This document shows, piece by piece, positions 1 to 10,248 of a stretch of DNA of 38,593 nt (position 1 is its first letter; every line of letters begins with the position of its first letter). This DNA comes from an uncultured Lactobacillus sp. (lineage in GTDB: Bacteria; Bacillota; Bacilli; Lactobacillales; Lactobacillaceae). Both the position numbers and the translations under genes were made by a program. The stretch spans positions 1-38,593 of the forward strand of contig CAMFOZ010000003.1 of the NCBI GenBank assembly GCA_945971245.1. The letters are read 5' to 3'. The notes under the pieces were generated by a model. The model saw nothing but the letters and a program-made list of their open reading frames with translations, was not told the origin of the DNA and did not search any database.

Positions 1-212
1 GTTTCTGAGTGAATGATGTAATAGTTCCCATTGTTTAGTCCTTATGACCCTTTAAAATCAAAAAATACGAACCTTTCACAATAACAGAAGACGCTACTCG
101 TTTTACTACTGTTCCAGTGGAACATGAACCTGTAATTCTCGAACAAATTCTACTGATTTACTATTGCTGTTCGAGCTTTTCTTTCGAGCATAATTAAAGT
201 GTTGCCTTAACT

Positions 213-1235
213 TTGTGTAATACACAGAAACAAAACAATGCTGATTTTGATCAAAAAAAGGCTGAATATCAATCAGCATTAGATAAATATCAAGGCTTAT
301 TATCATCTGTTGATACATTAAATCCAAAAGATATTATCCAAGGTCTTCGTTTAAGAGGCACAGCTGGCAAAACAACCGAAACTGTGCTTCAACCGGATGA
401 TGGTACTGCAATTAACGGAATAGCTCACTGGTACAGTCATAATATGAATGGGGCCTTTTTAGAAGTACATTATTCTGATATTACAGGAGCATATTACACT
501 GACATGAATGGCGCTACTCATCCTATCAAAAGCGTTAATATAACCTACAGTAATCTAATTATTGGAAAATTAAAGGATGGACGTTATGCATATTTTGAAC
601 CAGCTCAAGGTGGTGCTTGGGCTGGACTAGATTCTTTCTATATCAAGTCTGTTGACGCTACTTATGAATTTTACGATGAAAACAATCAAAAGATTAACTT
701 TGACCCAGGAACAGCTTGGTTTTTCTTATCTTCACTTACACGATGGCAAAACAATAATGACGGGAATGCGCAAGTTGATCCAGCACAAGATCACGTAGAA
801 GCAGTTCAGGCTCTTAATGGGAGCAAGCTATATAATATTCCTGGTGGGAAAGCAAAAGTTCATGCTAATGGTAACGCTTATGCGGATCCCACAGATGCAA
901 TCCAACATCGAGAACCTTATCATTCATACGGCAATGGCGATAACATTTACGACCATGATGGTGGCGCAGTTTTAGCTTCAGTGTCTAATGGAATGACCTT
1001 AAAATGGAATTTAGAGCAAAATTATGATCCAAACACTGGAAAAGATGTATCTACAACTCCTTCTTTGCACATTAAGCCGGGAGAGTCATCTACAACGGAG
1101 GCTCAGAAACAAGAAAATGCCAAAGATGGTGGTTGGTACTATTGGCAAGTAAGAAATGATGCATTATCGAATTTCTCACTTATTCCTCCCATTAGGAAAA
1201 CATCAAGCATTCACTATCACTATGATGTGTCGTAA
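213..1235 (+). pseudogene. Fragment of a GbpC/antigen I/II-type surface adhesin (A-repeat end plus GbpC/V-domain)
   Basis: Starts at a TTG inside an A-repeat-like stretch (NADFDQKKAEYQSALDKYQ), then a GbpC-like domain (NPKDIIQGLRLRG...WYYWQVRNDALSNFSLIPP). No signal peptide, no LPXTG anchor. Confidence 0.6.
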
Positions 1236-1281
1236 AAACACATTTATTCCCGTAAAATAATAATATTAATCAAATAAACGC

Positions 1282-2208
1282 CTAAGACAGGCGAACCATA
1301 TTTTCCATGATTTTTTGATTGTCCCGAGCTTCTAGTTCCTTTACGATATGAAGATATGTTTGCTGAGTTGTTATTGTGTTGGAATGCCCCAGCCTCTTGG
1401 CTACGCTTGGTATAGAAACTCCATCATAGATTAATAACGATGCGTGCGTATGGCGGAGCCCGTGGACGGAAATAGGCTCCACACCCGCTCGGCGGCAATA
1501 TATACGTAATCTATTATTAATAGTCGATGTATAGACCCTTTTAGTTTTAGGCACAAAAATAGGCCAGTCCGGATCAGCTTTCCGCGTCAATTTTTGAAAC
1601 TGTTCTGCTGTTATAGGGTCAATATCGATAACTCGAATAGATGACTTGTTTTTTGTGGGCTGGAAACTACCCTTTGACGACTTATAGTCCCACGTCTTGT
1701 TTATTCGAAGTGTATTATTTTCAAAGTCAAAGTCCTCTGGTGTAACGCCCAATGCTTCCGCACAACGCATCCCCGTCTTGGCAATTAAAAAGATAAGCCA
1801 GTCCGTATCAGCCCGGCCACCGAGCTTAAGCTGGTTTAAGACGCGTTTTAGGTCTAGCAAGCTCAAATACTTAGCCTTCTTTGGCTTGGGCTGTTTTCCT
1901 TTTAGCGTAAGATGTCGTGTTGGATCTCGCGTTAAAATGCCGTCGTCCAGTGCATCCGTAATGGCTGCCTTGCAGTGGTGATGAAAAGCCTTAACAGTTA
2001 AATATTCGTGATCCTCTGCGTAGTCATTAATCAATTTCTGATAAATGTAGTGGTCCAGATCACACATGCGTACTCGTGGCCACCGCTTTTTTAATTCGCG
2101 ATGCGTTAGATAGTAGCGATCCAGTGTTATCTGGCGAACCGATCCCTCCTTGTACATGTGGATCCACTTGCGATAGTACTCTTCAAATAAAGTATATTGA
2201 TTAGTCAT
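1282..2208 (-). CDS. int: Phage-type tyrosine recombinase/integrase
   Basis: Catalytic motifs TGMRCAEALGV, HGLRHTHASLL, LGHSNTITTQQTYLH; SAM-like N-terminal domain. Confidence 0.93.
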   Translation of the reverse strand: MTNQYTLFEEYYRKWIHMYKEGSVRQITLDRYYLTHRELKKRWPRVRMCDLDHYIYQKLINDYAEDHEYLTVKAFHHHCKAAITDALDDGILTRDPTRHLTLKGKQPKPKKAKYLSLLDLKRVLNQLKLGGRADTDWLIFLIAKTGMRCAEALGVTPEDFDFENNTLRINKTWDYKSSKGSFQPTKNKSSIRVIDIDPITAEQFQKLTRKADPDWPIFVPKTKRVYTSTINNRLRIYCRRAGVEPISVHGLRHTHASLLIYDGVSIPSVAKRLGHSNTITTQQTYLHIVKELEARDNQKIMENMVRLS

Positions 2209-2235
2209 GAGACTTCCTTCCTAGCAACAGAAAAA

Positions 2236-2266
2236 GTCCTCTCTCGCAATGAGAGAGGGCTCTTTT
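2236..2266 (-). terminator. Rho-independent terminator between the LPXTG gene and int
   Basis: CCTCTCTC-GCAAT-GAGAGAGG stem with T-tracts on both sides. Confidence 0.75.
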
Positions 2267-2307
2267 GTTGATTAAAATTGAGTGTTTTTCACTTGAAAAA
2301 TTATATC

Positions 2308-5300
2308 TTAATTTTCACGCTTTTGGAAGCCAAGTGCGCCAGCCAGCATTGAAGCTGCTGCCAGTCCAAGAGCAACCAACCCAGTTTGCTTAGCATCGCC
2401 AGTTTGTGGAAGAGCACCTTTCTGTGCCTTCTGAGAAGCCTTGTAAGCTTCACGAGTCATAATGCTGGAGTTCTCGCCATCAGCAATTGCAAAGTTGTTC
2501 TCCGCGGCTCCTGTAGCCTCTGAGCTGGTGTTACTCATTACACCGTTGCCAGTAGTTGCCTGTGCTGAGCCGTTGCTTCCGTTAGTAGTAGCACCGTTGA
2601 CACCAATCGTGGAACCATTGCCAGTGTTAGTAGTGCCAGAAGGAGTAGTAGTCTTAGCGGCAACGTTCATTTGAGCCTTAACAGTTACTTGAGAGCCATC
2701 TGGGAAGGTTACTAGAACATCTTCAGCGTAGTTGCCGGCGTGTTGAGCATCAGCTTCAACTTGAGCCTTGTTAGCCCATTCGGCAGTAGTGCCAGCTGGC
2801 AGTTCAGCAGCAGTGCCGTTGTTGACTACCAAAGATACAGCGTTGATTCCATTAGTCCGAACTGGCAGAGTCAAGGAGTTAGCTAACTTAGGATCTGGAA
2901 CAGCTTCACCGGCAGTGATGTTAATTGGGTTAACAACAACTTGCTTACCGTAACGCTGTGCATCAGTCGTCTTAGCATCCGTCAACTTAGCATTAGCCTT
3001 GTTAAGGTTGTCTTGAGCGGTCTTAACAGCTTGAGCAGTTTGATCAGCCTTCTGTTGTGCGTCAGCAACCTTAGCTTGGGCCTGCTTAATAGCTTCCGTG
3101 AATGGTACCAAGGCAGCTTGTTGCTTCTGCAGGTTAGTTTTAGCGGCAGCCAGGGCTTGACTAGCTTGGTCAGCTTTCTTCTGGGCAGCAGCTAATTGTG
3201 CTGGAGCATTCTTCATGGCAGCTAATTGACTGTTAAGTTCATCCAGCTTTGCTTGACTCTTCTTAACAGCATCCTTAGCAGCAGTAACGGCTTGGGCCTT
3301 AGCACTAGCAGTCTTTTGCAGGTCATTCAGCTTCTGGGTAGCCTGGTTCAAAGCACTTTGAGCATCGGCTAATTGGTCCTTAGCTTGGTCAAGGGCTTGT
3401 TGAGCCTTAGTGACGGCTGCCTGCTTAGTTGCTTGATCAGCATTGAAGTTGTCAACGGCTTGTTGAGCAGCTTGCTCTAGCTTCTGGTCAGCAGCTAATT
3501 GATCCTTGGCATTCTGCAGAGCAGTTTGGGCGTTCTGAGTAGCCTTCTTAGCTTGGGCCAAGTCATCCTTGATCCGCTGTGCAGAGGCGTTGGTGTCATC
3601 AATAGGCTTCTGTGCATCAGCGACAGCCTGGTTAGCTTGCTTAAGAGCATTCTTGGCATTTTGAACAGCACTTTGCTTTGCGGTCAGGTTGCTTTGAGCA
3701 TCAGCCAGTGCTGATTGAGCGGCCTTAAGTTCTTGACTAGCCTTGTCAGCAGCTCGTTGTTTAGTCTTGAGATCAGCACTCAGGTTGTCAACAGCTTGCT
3801 GTGCACTAGTTTGTGCGGTCTTAGCGTTGTCAAGCGTAGTTTCTGCGTTGGACAATGCATTAGTGGCATCATTCAGAGCAGTAGCTGCATTTGCCTGGTT
3901 AGTTTGTGCATTAGCAACTGCTTGGTCGTCAGCTTCCTTATCAGATTGAGCATCCTTAAGGGCTTGCTGAGCAGCGTCATTAGCAGTCTTGGCATCATCA
4001 GCTACTTGTTGCTTCTTGTTTTGGTTATTTTGAGCTGCGTTGTATTCAGCAACTAATTCATCGTTTGACGGAATAATGTATGGGTTATCGCCAAGATGGT
4101 TGTCTGCTGTTGCACTAGTGAACTCATAGTGAGAGTAACCATACTTATCGTATCCAAAGCCCAGCGTGGAATTCTCAGCTGAATTAAGAGCGCCATAATT
4201 AATAAAGTTTAAACTGTGGCCCCAGCTTGAATCTTCGTCTTCAAACATCATAGCCATAAAGTCAAGATAAATATCTTCCTTCAAAGCATCCATTGATTGG
4301 TTCGCGTTATACGGATTCTTTACCCATTGTCCTTCATCATTAGGGCTCCAGGTAGTCAATGCACCGTCAACATTTTCAGCCGTATTGGTCTTTTGAAGAT
4401 AACTATTATTGTGCCCTTGGCCATCATTCATGTGTGGCCCAAACACATCCCAATTAGCATCATTGTACCCTTCTTGAATAATCTTATTTCCAAGAGCAAT
4501 TGACGCTGGAGTAACCATGATCTTAGAAGTGCCAGCTTGTTGACGAATTTGATTAATTAAAGATGCAACGTACAGGGCTAATTCTTGTTGTTGATCCGTG
4601 GTCATGCTGTTAACGTTGACCATCACTTTTTTATCTGAGTCGTTGTGCTTAAACTCATTAAGCTTCTTGGCTTCCTGATCATAGCCAATAAGCGCGTTGC
4701 TCAGCTGGTTAGCAGTATCGTAGTGCCCTGCTTCAACGGCATCTTCAAATTGTTTTAAGGTTTGAACATAACCGCTTGGCAGCGTAATCGTGTTAACACT
4801 GTTCAGCTGGTCTTCCAGCTTTTGAGCCTTGTCTTGGGCCTGCTTCAGGTCAGCATTAGCATTGTTCAATGCAGTTTGCGTCTTGTTAGCAGCGGTTTGC
4901 TTGGCAGTAACGTCAGCAGCAGATTGCTTCTGGCTCTTTTCAGCTGCAGCTACAGCAGCGTCTGCGTTAGTCTTGTTAGTTTCAGCGGCGTTCTTAGCGG
5001 TCTTAGCCTGGTTAACCTTTTCCTGGTCAGCAGCTACATCTGCGTTAGCCTTTTCCAGGTTCTTCTGCAGTTGTTCTGCATTAGTACCCTTCAGAGCATC
5101 TTCAGCGTTGTTGTAGGCTTCCTGCTTCTGGTTAACCGTAGATTGCTTGTTGTTAACGTCAGTTTGGGCGTCGGCTTCGTCATCAGTAGCTTGGTCTAAG
5201 GCCTTTTGAGCGTTCTTAGCAGTGTTTTGAGCATCACTCAAAGCCTGCTTTTGGGCATCAGTGGCACCATTACCGTATTCGTCAACTTTCTTTTGAGCAT

Positions 5301-6048
5301 CAGATTGAGCATTTTGAGCGTTAGTTAAGTCACCCTGCTTCTGGCTAACGTTGTTCTGGTCTTCTTGAACCTTAGCCTTAGCGTCAGCAAGTGCTTGGTC
5401 AAGCTTTGAACTGTCGCCGTTTAAGGCATCCTTAGCAGCGTCCAAGTTCTTCTGAGCACCATCTACAATGGCTTGCTTGCCATTAACGTTTTGTTGAGCC
5501 TGAGATTGAGCATCTTGGGCGTTCTTAACGTCAGTGTTGGCTTGGTCGGCTGCTTGTTGAGCATCGCTAACGGCTTGTTGATCATTCTTGATCTGGTTTT
5601 CTTGGCTAGCGATACTGTCCTGAGTCTTTTGAATATTCTCAGGGGTAGCGCTTTGAGCAGCTTGTTCTGCCTTTGATAATTCATCTTGAGCAGCACTGTT
5701 GGCAGTAGTAGCGTTGTTAACCTCACTTTGAGCTTGGTCAACTTGGCCCTGTTGTGGCTTTGCAGCGTTTTGTGCGCTGGTCAGTTCGCCCTGGGCACTG
5801 TTCAGTTCGCTTTGAGCAGCACTGTTAGCAGTGTTGGCGGAGTTCAGATTGTCTTGAGCAGTTTGAACACCTTGCTCAGCATTCTTGATAGCTTGTTGAC
5901 GTGCATCTTGAACAGTTTGGCTCTGATCATTTGCATTAACAGTATCAGCGTGAACATTGTTGGCTACGGCAACACCGGCAACGGTGGCAGCAGCAACAGC
6001 AACAGTTTCAGCAACTTTCTTTTGTAAGCTCTTCTTATTTTCAGTCAT
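2308..6048 (-). CDS. LPXTG-anchored SEC10/PgrA-type surface exclusion protein with long Ala-rich coiled coil
   Basis: Signal peptide from MTENKKSLQKK..., long heptad-like A/Q/N/D repeats, central domain VNSMTTDQQQELALYVASLINQIRQQAG...WGHSLNFINYG, C-terminal LPQTG-TM-KREN. ORF track starts upstream at 6072; the ATG at 6048 has a good RBS (AAAGGAG). Confidence 0.85.
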   Translation of the reverse strand: MTENKKSLQKKVAETVAVAAATVAGVAVANNVHADTVNANDQSQTVQDARQQAIKNAEQGVQTAQDNLNSANTANSAAQSELNSAQGELTSAQNAAKPQQGQVDQAQSEVNNATTANSAAQDELSKAEQAAQSATPENIQKTQDSIASQENQIKNDQQAVSDAQQAADQANTDVKNAQDAQSQAQQNVNGKQAIVDGAQKNLDAAKDALNGDSSKLDQALADAKAKVQEDQNNVSQKQGDLTNAQNAQSDAQKKVDEYGNGATDAQKQALSDAQNTAKNAQKALDQATDDEADAQTDVNNKQSTVNQKQEAYNNAEDALKGTNAEQLQKNLEKANADVAADQEKVNQAKTAKNAAETNKTNADAAVAAAEKSQKQSAADVTAKQTAANKTQTALNNANADLKQAQDKAQKLEDQLNSVNTITLPSGYVQTLKQFEDAVEAGHYDTANQLSNALIGYDQEAKKLNEFKHNDSDKKVMVNVNSMTTDQQQELALYVASLINQIRQQAGTSKIMVTPASIALGNKIIQEGYNDANWDVFGPHMNDGQGHNNSYLQKTNTAENVDGALTTWSPNDEGQWVKNPYNANQSMDALKEDIYLDFMAMMFEDEDSSWGHSLNFINYGALNSAENSTLGFGYDKYGYSHYEFTSATADNHLGDNPYIIPSNDELVAEYNAAQNNQNKKQQVADDAKTANDAAQQALKDAQSDKEADDQAVANAQTNQANAATALNDATNALSNAETTLDNAKTAQTSAQQAVDNLSADLKTKQRAADKASQELKAAQSALADAQSNLTAKQSAVQNAKNALKQANQAVADAQKPIDDTNASAQRIKDDLAQAKKATQNAQTALQNAKDQLAADQKLEQAAQQAVDNFNADQATKQAAVTKAQQALDQAKDQLADAQSALNQATQKLNDLQKTASAKAQAVTAAKDAVKKSQAKLDELNSQLAAMKNAPAQLAAAQKKADQASQALAAAKTNLQKQQAALVPFTEAIKQAQAKVADAQQKADQTAQAVKTAQDNLNKANAKLTDAKTTDAQRYGKQVVVNPINITAGEAVPDPKLANSLTLPVRTNGINAVSLVVNNGTAAELPAGTTAEWANKAQVEADAQHAGNYAEDVLVTFPDGSQVTVKAQMNVAAKTTTPSGTTNTGNGSTIGVNGATTNGSNGSAQATTGNGVMSNTSSEATGAAENNFAIADGENSSIMTREAYKASQKAQKGALPQTGDAKQTGLVALGLAAASMLAGALGFQKREN

Positions 6049-6268
6049 AATAAACACTCCTTTAATCAACAATTAATCAACATTTACATTTTACGCCAGA
6101 ACCTCGCGTAATGTCTATTGGACTTTATGTAAGGACTGCCGCAGGCATAAAACATATTTAACTTTTTCAATATGTTTTATAAATATCTTTTACACTTATA
6201 AAGTATACATAGGTTTTAGATTTTGTAAAGTGATTTAGGCAAATTTCTTTTAAACTAAAAATGCAAAA

Positions 6269-6304
6269 AGCCTGTAAACGCTGTTATGCCAACGCTTACA
6301 GGCT
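6269..6304 (-). terminator. Terminator at the end of operon 1
   Basis: AGCCTGTAA...TTACAGGCT stem; minus strand continues TTTTTGCATTTTT. Confidence 0.75.
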
Positions 6305-6330
6305 CAAAATATTTTTTTAATTTATTTTGA

Positions 6331-6963
6331 TTATTGCTCAACACTGTTCTGAATCAGGCTCAGTTTAGTGATCTTTTGCTGCCCCTTGTCGTATGTCAGC
6401 TCATATGTCCGGATCCCCGTGCCTGAGGGGCTTCCTGAATAAGCTGAATCGTACTTAACCGTAACAAGCGCATTAATATTATGGTCGTCAGCACTCTCAA
6501 TCCAGTAATGAGCACTATCAAAGTTTGAAGATAGGCCGGTTGCCTTTACCATATCAACCGCACTCTTATTGCCGAAGACGTTTTTGTCCTTTAGCAGCTT
6601 GTCGCCGGTAATACTAGAAAGCTTCTGTTTGCGGGCCGCGTATTGGTTCGCATTATCCCACGTATAAAGAATATTGAAGAATCGATTACCAACACTCTTA
6701 ATCAACGACTCAGACCCGTTTTGCAAGCTCATTGACTTCAGAACTGGATCCTTACTGTGGGAATTGTCTTGGTTAACCTCGTATTGAAGGTGGTTAAACT
6801 TCTTTTGATAGTTACTTTGTGCCTTGTTGGCCTGTTTACTCATGTTAATTGACTTAACAGCCCAACGGGCAGAATCAACTTTAACCCCTATCCATGCACC
6901 ACTGGCAATTACCAATAAGATAATGCTAAGGGTTAACAACACATTTTTTGTATGTTCAGTCAT
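6331..6963 (-). CDS. Single-TM conjugation-associated protein, possibly VirB8/TcpC-like
   Basis: N-terminal TM, about 150-aa extracytoplasmic domain, last gene of transfer operon; fold assignment is inference. Confidence 0.5.
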   Translation of the reverse strand: MTEHTKNVLLTLSIILLVIASGAWIGVKVDSARWAVKSINMSKQANKAQSNYQKKFNHLQYEVNQDNSHSKDPVLKSMSLQNGSESLIKSVGNRFFNILYTWDNANQYAARKQKLSSITGDKLLKDKNVFGNKSAVDMVKATGLSSNFDSAHYWIESADDHNINALVTVKYDSAYSGSPSGTGIRTYELTYDKGQQKITKLSLIQNSVEQ

Positions 6964-6975
6964 GCTTTGCCCTCC

Positions 6976-7578
6976 TTATTGGTTACTCTGCGGTGGAACA
7001 ATTGCTTTTCGGTTATCCTGCGAGAACGTCTTTGTCTTAACGTTGTAGACTGCCGTCCAGTAATCGTTTGAGTCGTTCTTTGACGCGTCAGTAGCCTTGT
7101 ACTTAACAGTCATGACCATTGGAATCTCATGGGTGGCTGGATCGTATTCCCCATAGCCAATCTTGCATTCTTCCAAGTGGTTGGAGTATGGAATGGCGTT
7201 ATTAGGGTTAATTAGGTTGATCAAGCTAGTGCTGAAATGTCCCTTACCTAACTGTTTAGTAATGTTCTTCTTAGCGTCACCGTATTGATCTTTGCCAACG
7301 TTATTGTACGCCACGTTGAAGGCATTATTAACACGATCACTAGCGTCTTTCTTGGCATCATCCAAGTTAACTTGGCCCTTGACCATCGCACGAGCAACTT
7401 GATCCTTGGACAAGTCGCGGGTCATACGATCATAGCGGTTCTTTACCTGTAGGCTGGTGTTGTAGTCACGCTTGTTGCTCTTAATTGGGTTGTTGGAGCT
7501 GATCCCTTGAGTAGCCGCAGTAGCACCAATAGTAATCGCAGCTACCGTGATAACACCCGTAGCAATTTCTTTAATCAT
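6976..7578 (-). CDS. Single-TM conjugation-associated protein
   Basis: Likely start MIKEIATGVITVAAITIG; overlaps the end of the upstream gene by a few bases. Confidence 0.5.
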   Translation of the reverse strand: MIKEIATGVITVAAITIGATAATQGISSNNPIKSNKRDYNTSLQVKNRYDRMTRDLSKDQVARAMVKGQVNLDDAKKDASDRVNNAFNVAYNNVGKDQYGDAKKNITKQLGKGHFSTSLINLINPNNAIPYSNHLEECKIGYGEYDPATHEIPMVMTVKYKATDASKNDSNDYWTAVYNVKTKTFSQDNRKAIVPPQSNQ

Positions 7579-8335
7579 TAGCTGAAGCCTCCTCTTCACC
7601 GACGTACACGAAGTCGTGCGGCATTTCAACCTTTGTTATCCAAGCAATAATGCTCCAAGCCGCTAAACATACCAGGAATAAGAAACTAATGAATGCCATT
7701 CCCGGGTCCAGTAGAGCAAAGCCAAATACCATTGGAGCAACGGTAAAGAACATCAGATGATAGTTCTGCCGCTTGCTGTAGTGGATAACGGCATCAATAG
7801 CCAAGCCTAGATCAAAGAGAAACGTTACGCCACCCCAGTAGGCCAGGATAAAAAGTAGCTGGTAGCCAAAGATGCCTGCATATAGCGATAAGTCAAAGCT
7901 GTGTGACGTTATCTGCTGGAACATACCCATAAAGAACAGGGCAAACATGATTAAGTAAGTAGCAAACAATTGTAGTTGAACCTTCTTACGGTTACGCTGA
8001 GCAACTTTATTGTAGGCATCAGTTGTCTTCTTTTTACTGGTAATTGCGTATTGATACATTGATCCGGCTAAGGCATCATCGATTTGCTTAGTACGCTTCT
8101 TAAACGGGTTTCTAAAGAAATTCACTGTGTAATAACGTGTTCCGTATGTACCAAATACCTTAACAAAGATTGTTGGCACCATGTGGTCAGTAAGCTTCTG
8201 GTTGTTGTAAGCTGGAAGATCATACGCCACCGCACCGTCAACACAGTCGTGTTCGTCGTCAACCTCGACTGCAGTAATCTTCATCGTTTGCTGAGCCCAT
8301 TTATCAGGGCTCCCTTGCGAAGGATAGATTTGCAT
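7571..8335 (-). CDS. Polytopic membrane protein of the transfer operon
   Basis: Several hydrophobic segments, RBS AAAGGAGA, translationally linked to neighbours. Confidence 0.6.
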   Translation of the reverse strand: MQIYPSQGSPDKWAQQTMKITAVEVDDEHDCVDGAVAYDLPAYNNQKLTDHMVPTIFVKVFGTYGTRYYTVNFFRNPFKKRTKQIDDALAGSMYQYAITSKKKTTDAYNKVAQRNRKKVQLQLFATYLIMFALFFMGMFQQITSHSFDLSLYAGIFGYQLLFILAYWGGVTFLFDLGLAIDAVIHYSKRQNYHLMFFTVAPMVFGFALLDPGMAFISFLFLVCLAAWSIIAWITKVEMPHDFVYVGEEEASAND

Positions 8336-8369
8336 ATTTATAGTCTCCTTTTCTTTTCTCTTGTCTTAA

Positions 8370-10199
8370 TTACTTCTGGTCGATGTTTTCACCTTTAATG
8401 ACCTTGATTGGATCAAGCCAAGTGCCATCGTCTGTAAAAGCACTGCTTTGAGCCTTCTCAATTTCCTTACGGCTAATGCCTAAGTGCAGGTGGCTTGAAC
8501 TCAGATGAGCAATTGGCTGCCCGGCTTGGATGTTATCGCCTTCCTTAACTTTGATGTCGCTCTTGCTACTCGTGAATTCCTGGTAGGTTTCGTAGTAGCC
8601 ATCAGGTGACTTAACATCAATGTGCCAGCCACGGCCATCGCCACTTTCTTCAACCTTGTAGACAGTACCACCGTGAACTGCCAGAATATCGCCATGGTAA
8701 ATGGCAGATCCCCAGTCAAAGCCATCATGGAAGTTACCTCCACCACGGGCATAGCTAGTATGGCCAAATTGTTGCCCATCTTCCCAGTGTGTTGGGCCAG
8801 ACTTTGGTACATCCTTGAATGGCCATGTCCACTCGCCAGCGGAAGCCTGGCCATTTTGACCATTACATGCACCACTGTTCTGCTTGCTCTGCTGATCGTC
8901 AGCAGCACCAGCAGCTGCGGCATCTGAAGCAGCACCCAGCAGGCTGTCGTTTGCGTCGATATCAGACGCGTTAAACTCCTTGTAGAAGAATTGTGCAGCA
9001 GCAATCCGCTTGTCGTCTGAGGCACCTCCTGATTGCTCATATAGGCTATCCCATTGGACGGCAGCATCTTGAACAGAAGTTGCATGGCCAACCTTATCCT
9101 TGGCTAACTTGTAAGCCCCATTCAATTCACTCTGCATCAGTTTAACTTCGTTATCAAATGTCAGTGTTGACGGATCATAGCCCTTCATGTTGCCGGCATT
9201 CAAACGAGATTGTGACCACTGAGCCAAGCCAAAGTGAGAACCGTTGCTTGCCTGTGGGTTGAAGCTGGATTCAATGGCGAAGTTCCCAAGTACACCAGCG
9301 GCACCAGCACCACTAAAGCCCATCTTCTTGGTCAGAACGTTAAAGATCTTCTTAGCATTCTTGTATGACGATGAGTTCTTACTGTGCCAGTCACCGGTAG
9401 CTTGGTTAGCAGATTGAGCATCATCAGCATCATCCTCGGCCTGTTGCTCTTCACCACCACCGAAGCCAGTTGTAAAGGTCGTATCAAGACTATCTGGAGC
9501 AAATGATTCATCACCTTTGTGCCAGCTTCCTAAGGCATTAGCACTATCCTCACCAGAAGCACCGGCAGCGGAAGCAGCACCGTTAGCATCTGCTCCATAG
9601 TAGCCAGCCATCAAAGCTTTAACATTTGCCTCATAAGTTGATTCTGGAGCTGTGAAGTAGCCCATTTGTTTCAGCTTATGGACATATTCACTCGGGTCCT
9701 GGACACCAGAAAGGCCATCGTTTTTTAGAATAGCAGCGAACCGACTGGCATAATCACTTAGGGAATTAAACTTTTGATATTGACCACCGTCATCGGTAGC
9801 AACTCCCCCTCCGGAGCCTTTAATACCAGAAAAGTTCTTATCGTTAACGGCTTCCTGAGAATCACCGTTAGGGCCACTTTCTTGACACATCTGGGCATAA
9901 ACCAATGCCGGCAAGATATTAAGCTTTTCACCAATGGCATCGGCAATCTCCTTCATGGCAGCCTTGCCGGTCTTGCTTTCATCTGAAATAGTAATTGGAA
10001 CCGTGTCAACTTTATCCTTCGTAGCAACACCAGTTCCGTCACTGCCACCGCTATTGGAATCACCAACATAACAAAAGTCATTACCACCGGCTTCAGTGAC
10101 TTCTGCATGTACTACTCTTCCAGAAGTAAGCAAGAAGGGTATGCAAATAGTGAACAACATCAGCCACGCCCTGAGACGTCGTGATTTAGAAAGATGCAA
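8370..10199 (-). CDS. Secreted VirB1-like peptidoglycan hydrolase: glucosaminidase + phage-tail-type lysozyme + M23 peptidase
   Basis: Signal peptide; ALVYAQMCQESGPNG...NFSGIKG (glucosaminidase); AAGVLGNFAIESSFNPQASNGSHFGLAQWS (Phage_lysozyme2-like); HDGFDWG...HLHLGI (M23 zinc site). TTG start after GGAGG. Confidence 0.88.
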   Translation of the reverse strand: MHLSKSRRLRAWLMLFTICIPFLLTSGRVVHAEVTEAGGNDFCYVGDSNSGGSDGTGVATKDKVDTVPITISDESKTGKAAMKEIADAIGEKLNILPALVYAQMCQESGPNGDSQEAVNDKNFSGIKGSGGGVATDDGGQYQKFNSLSDYASRFAAILKNDGLSGVQDPSEYVHKLKQMGYFTAPESTYEANVKALMAGYYGADANGAASAAGASGEDSANALGSWHKGDESFAPDSLDTTFTTGFGGGEEQQAEDDADDAQSANQATGDWHSKNSSSYKNAKKIFNVLTKKMGFSGAGAAGVLGNFAIESSFNPQASNGSHFGLAQWSQSRLNAGNMKGYDPSTLTFDNEVKLMQSELNGAYKLAKDKVGHATSVQDAAVQWDSLYEQSGGASDDKRIAAAQFFYKEFNASDIDANDSLLGAASDAAAAGAADDQQSKQNSGACNGQNGQASAGEWTWPFKDVPKSGPTHWEDGQQFGHTSYARGGGNFHDGFDWGSAIYHGDILAVHGGTVYKVEESGDGRGWHIDVKSPDGYYETYQEFTSSKSDIKVKEGDNIQAGQPIAHLSSSHLHLGISRKEIEKAQSSAFTDDGTWLDPIKVIKGENIDQK

Positions 10200-10248
10200 A
10201 TTTTCTCCACCTCCTTAACTAATTTCAAGCAAATTATACTATCAAAAC

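Noticed and set aside
2462-6027. Several plus-strand ORFs opposite the SEC10/PgrA-like gene
   Set aside because: Antisense of Ala/Gln-rich repetitive coding sequence, which gives long low-complexity open frames; no independent signals.
8501-9091. 196-aa minus-strand ORF in another frame of the hydrolase gene
   Set aside because: Lies entirely within a well-supported three-domain CDS.
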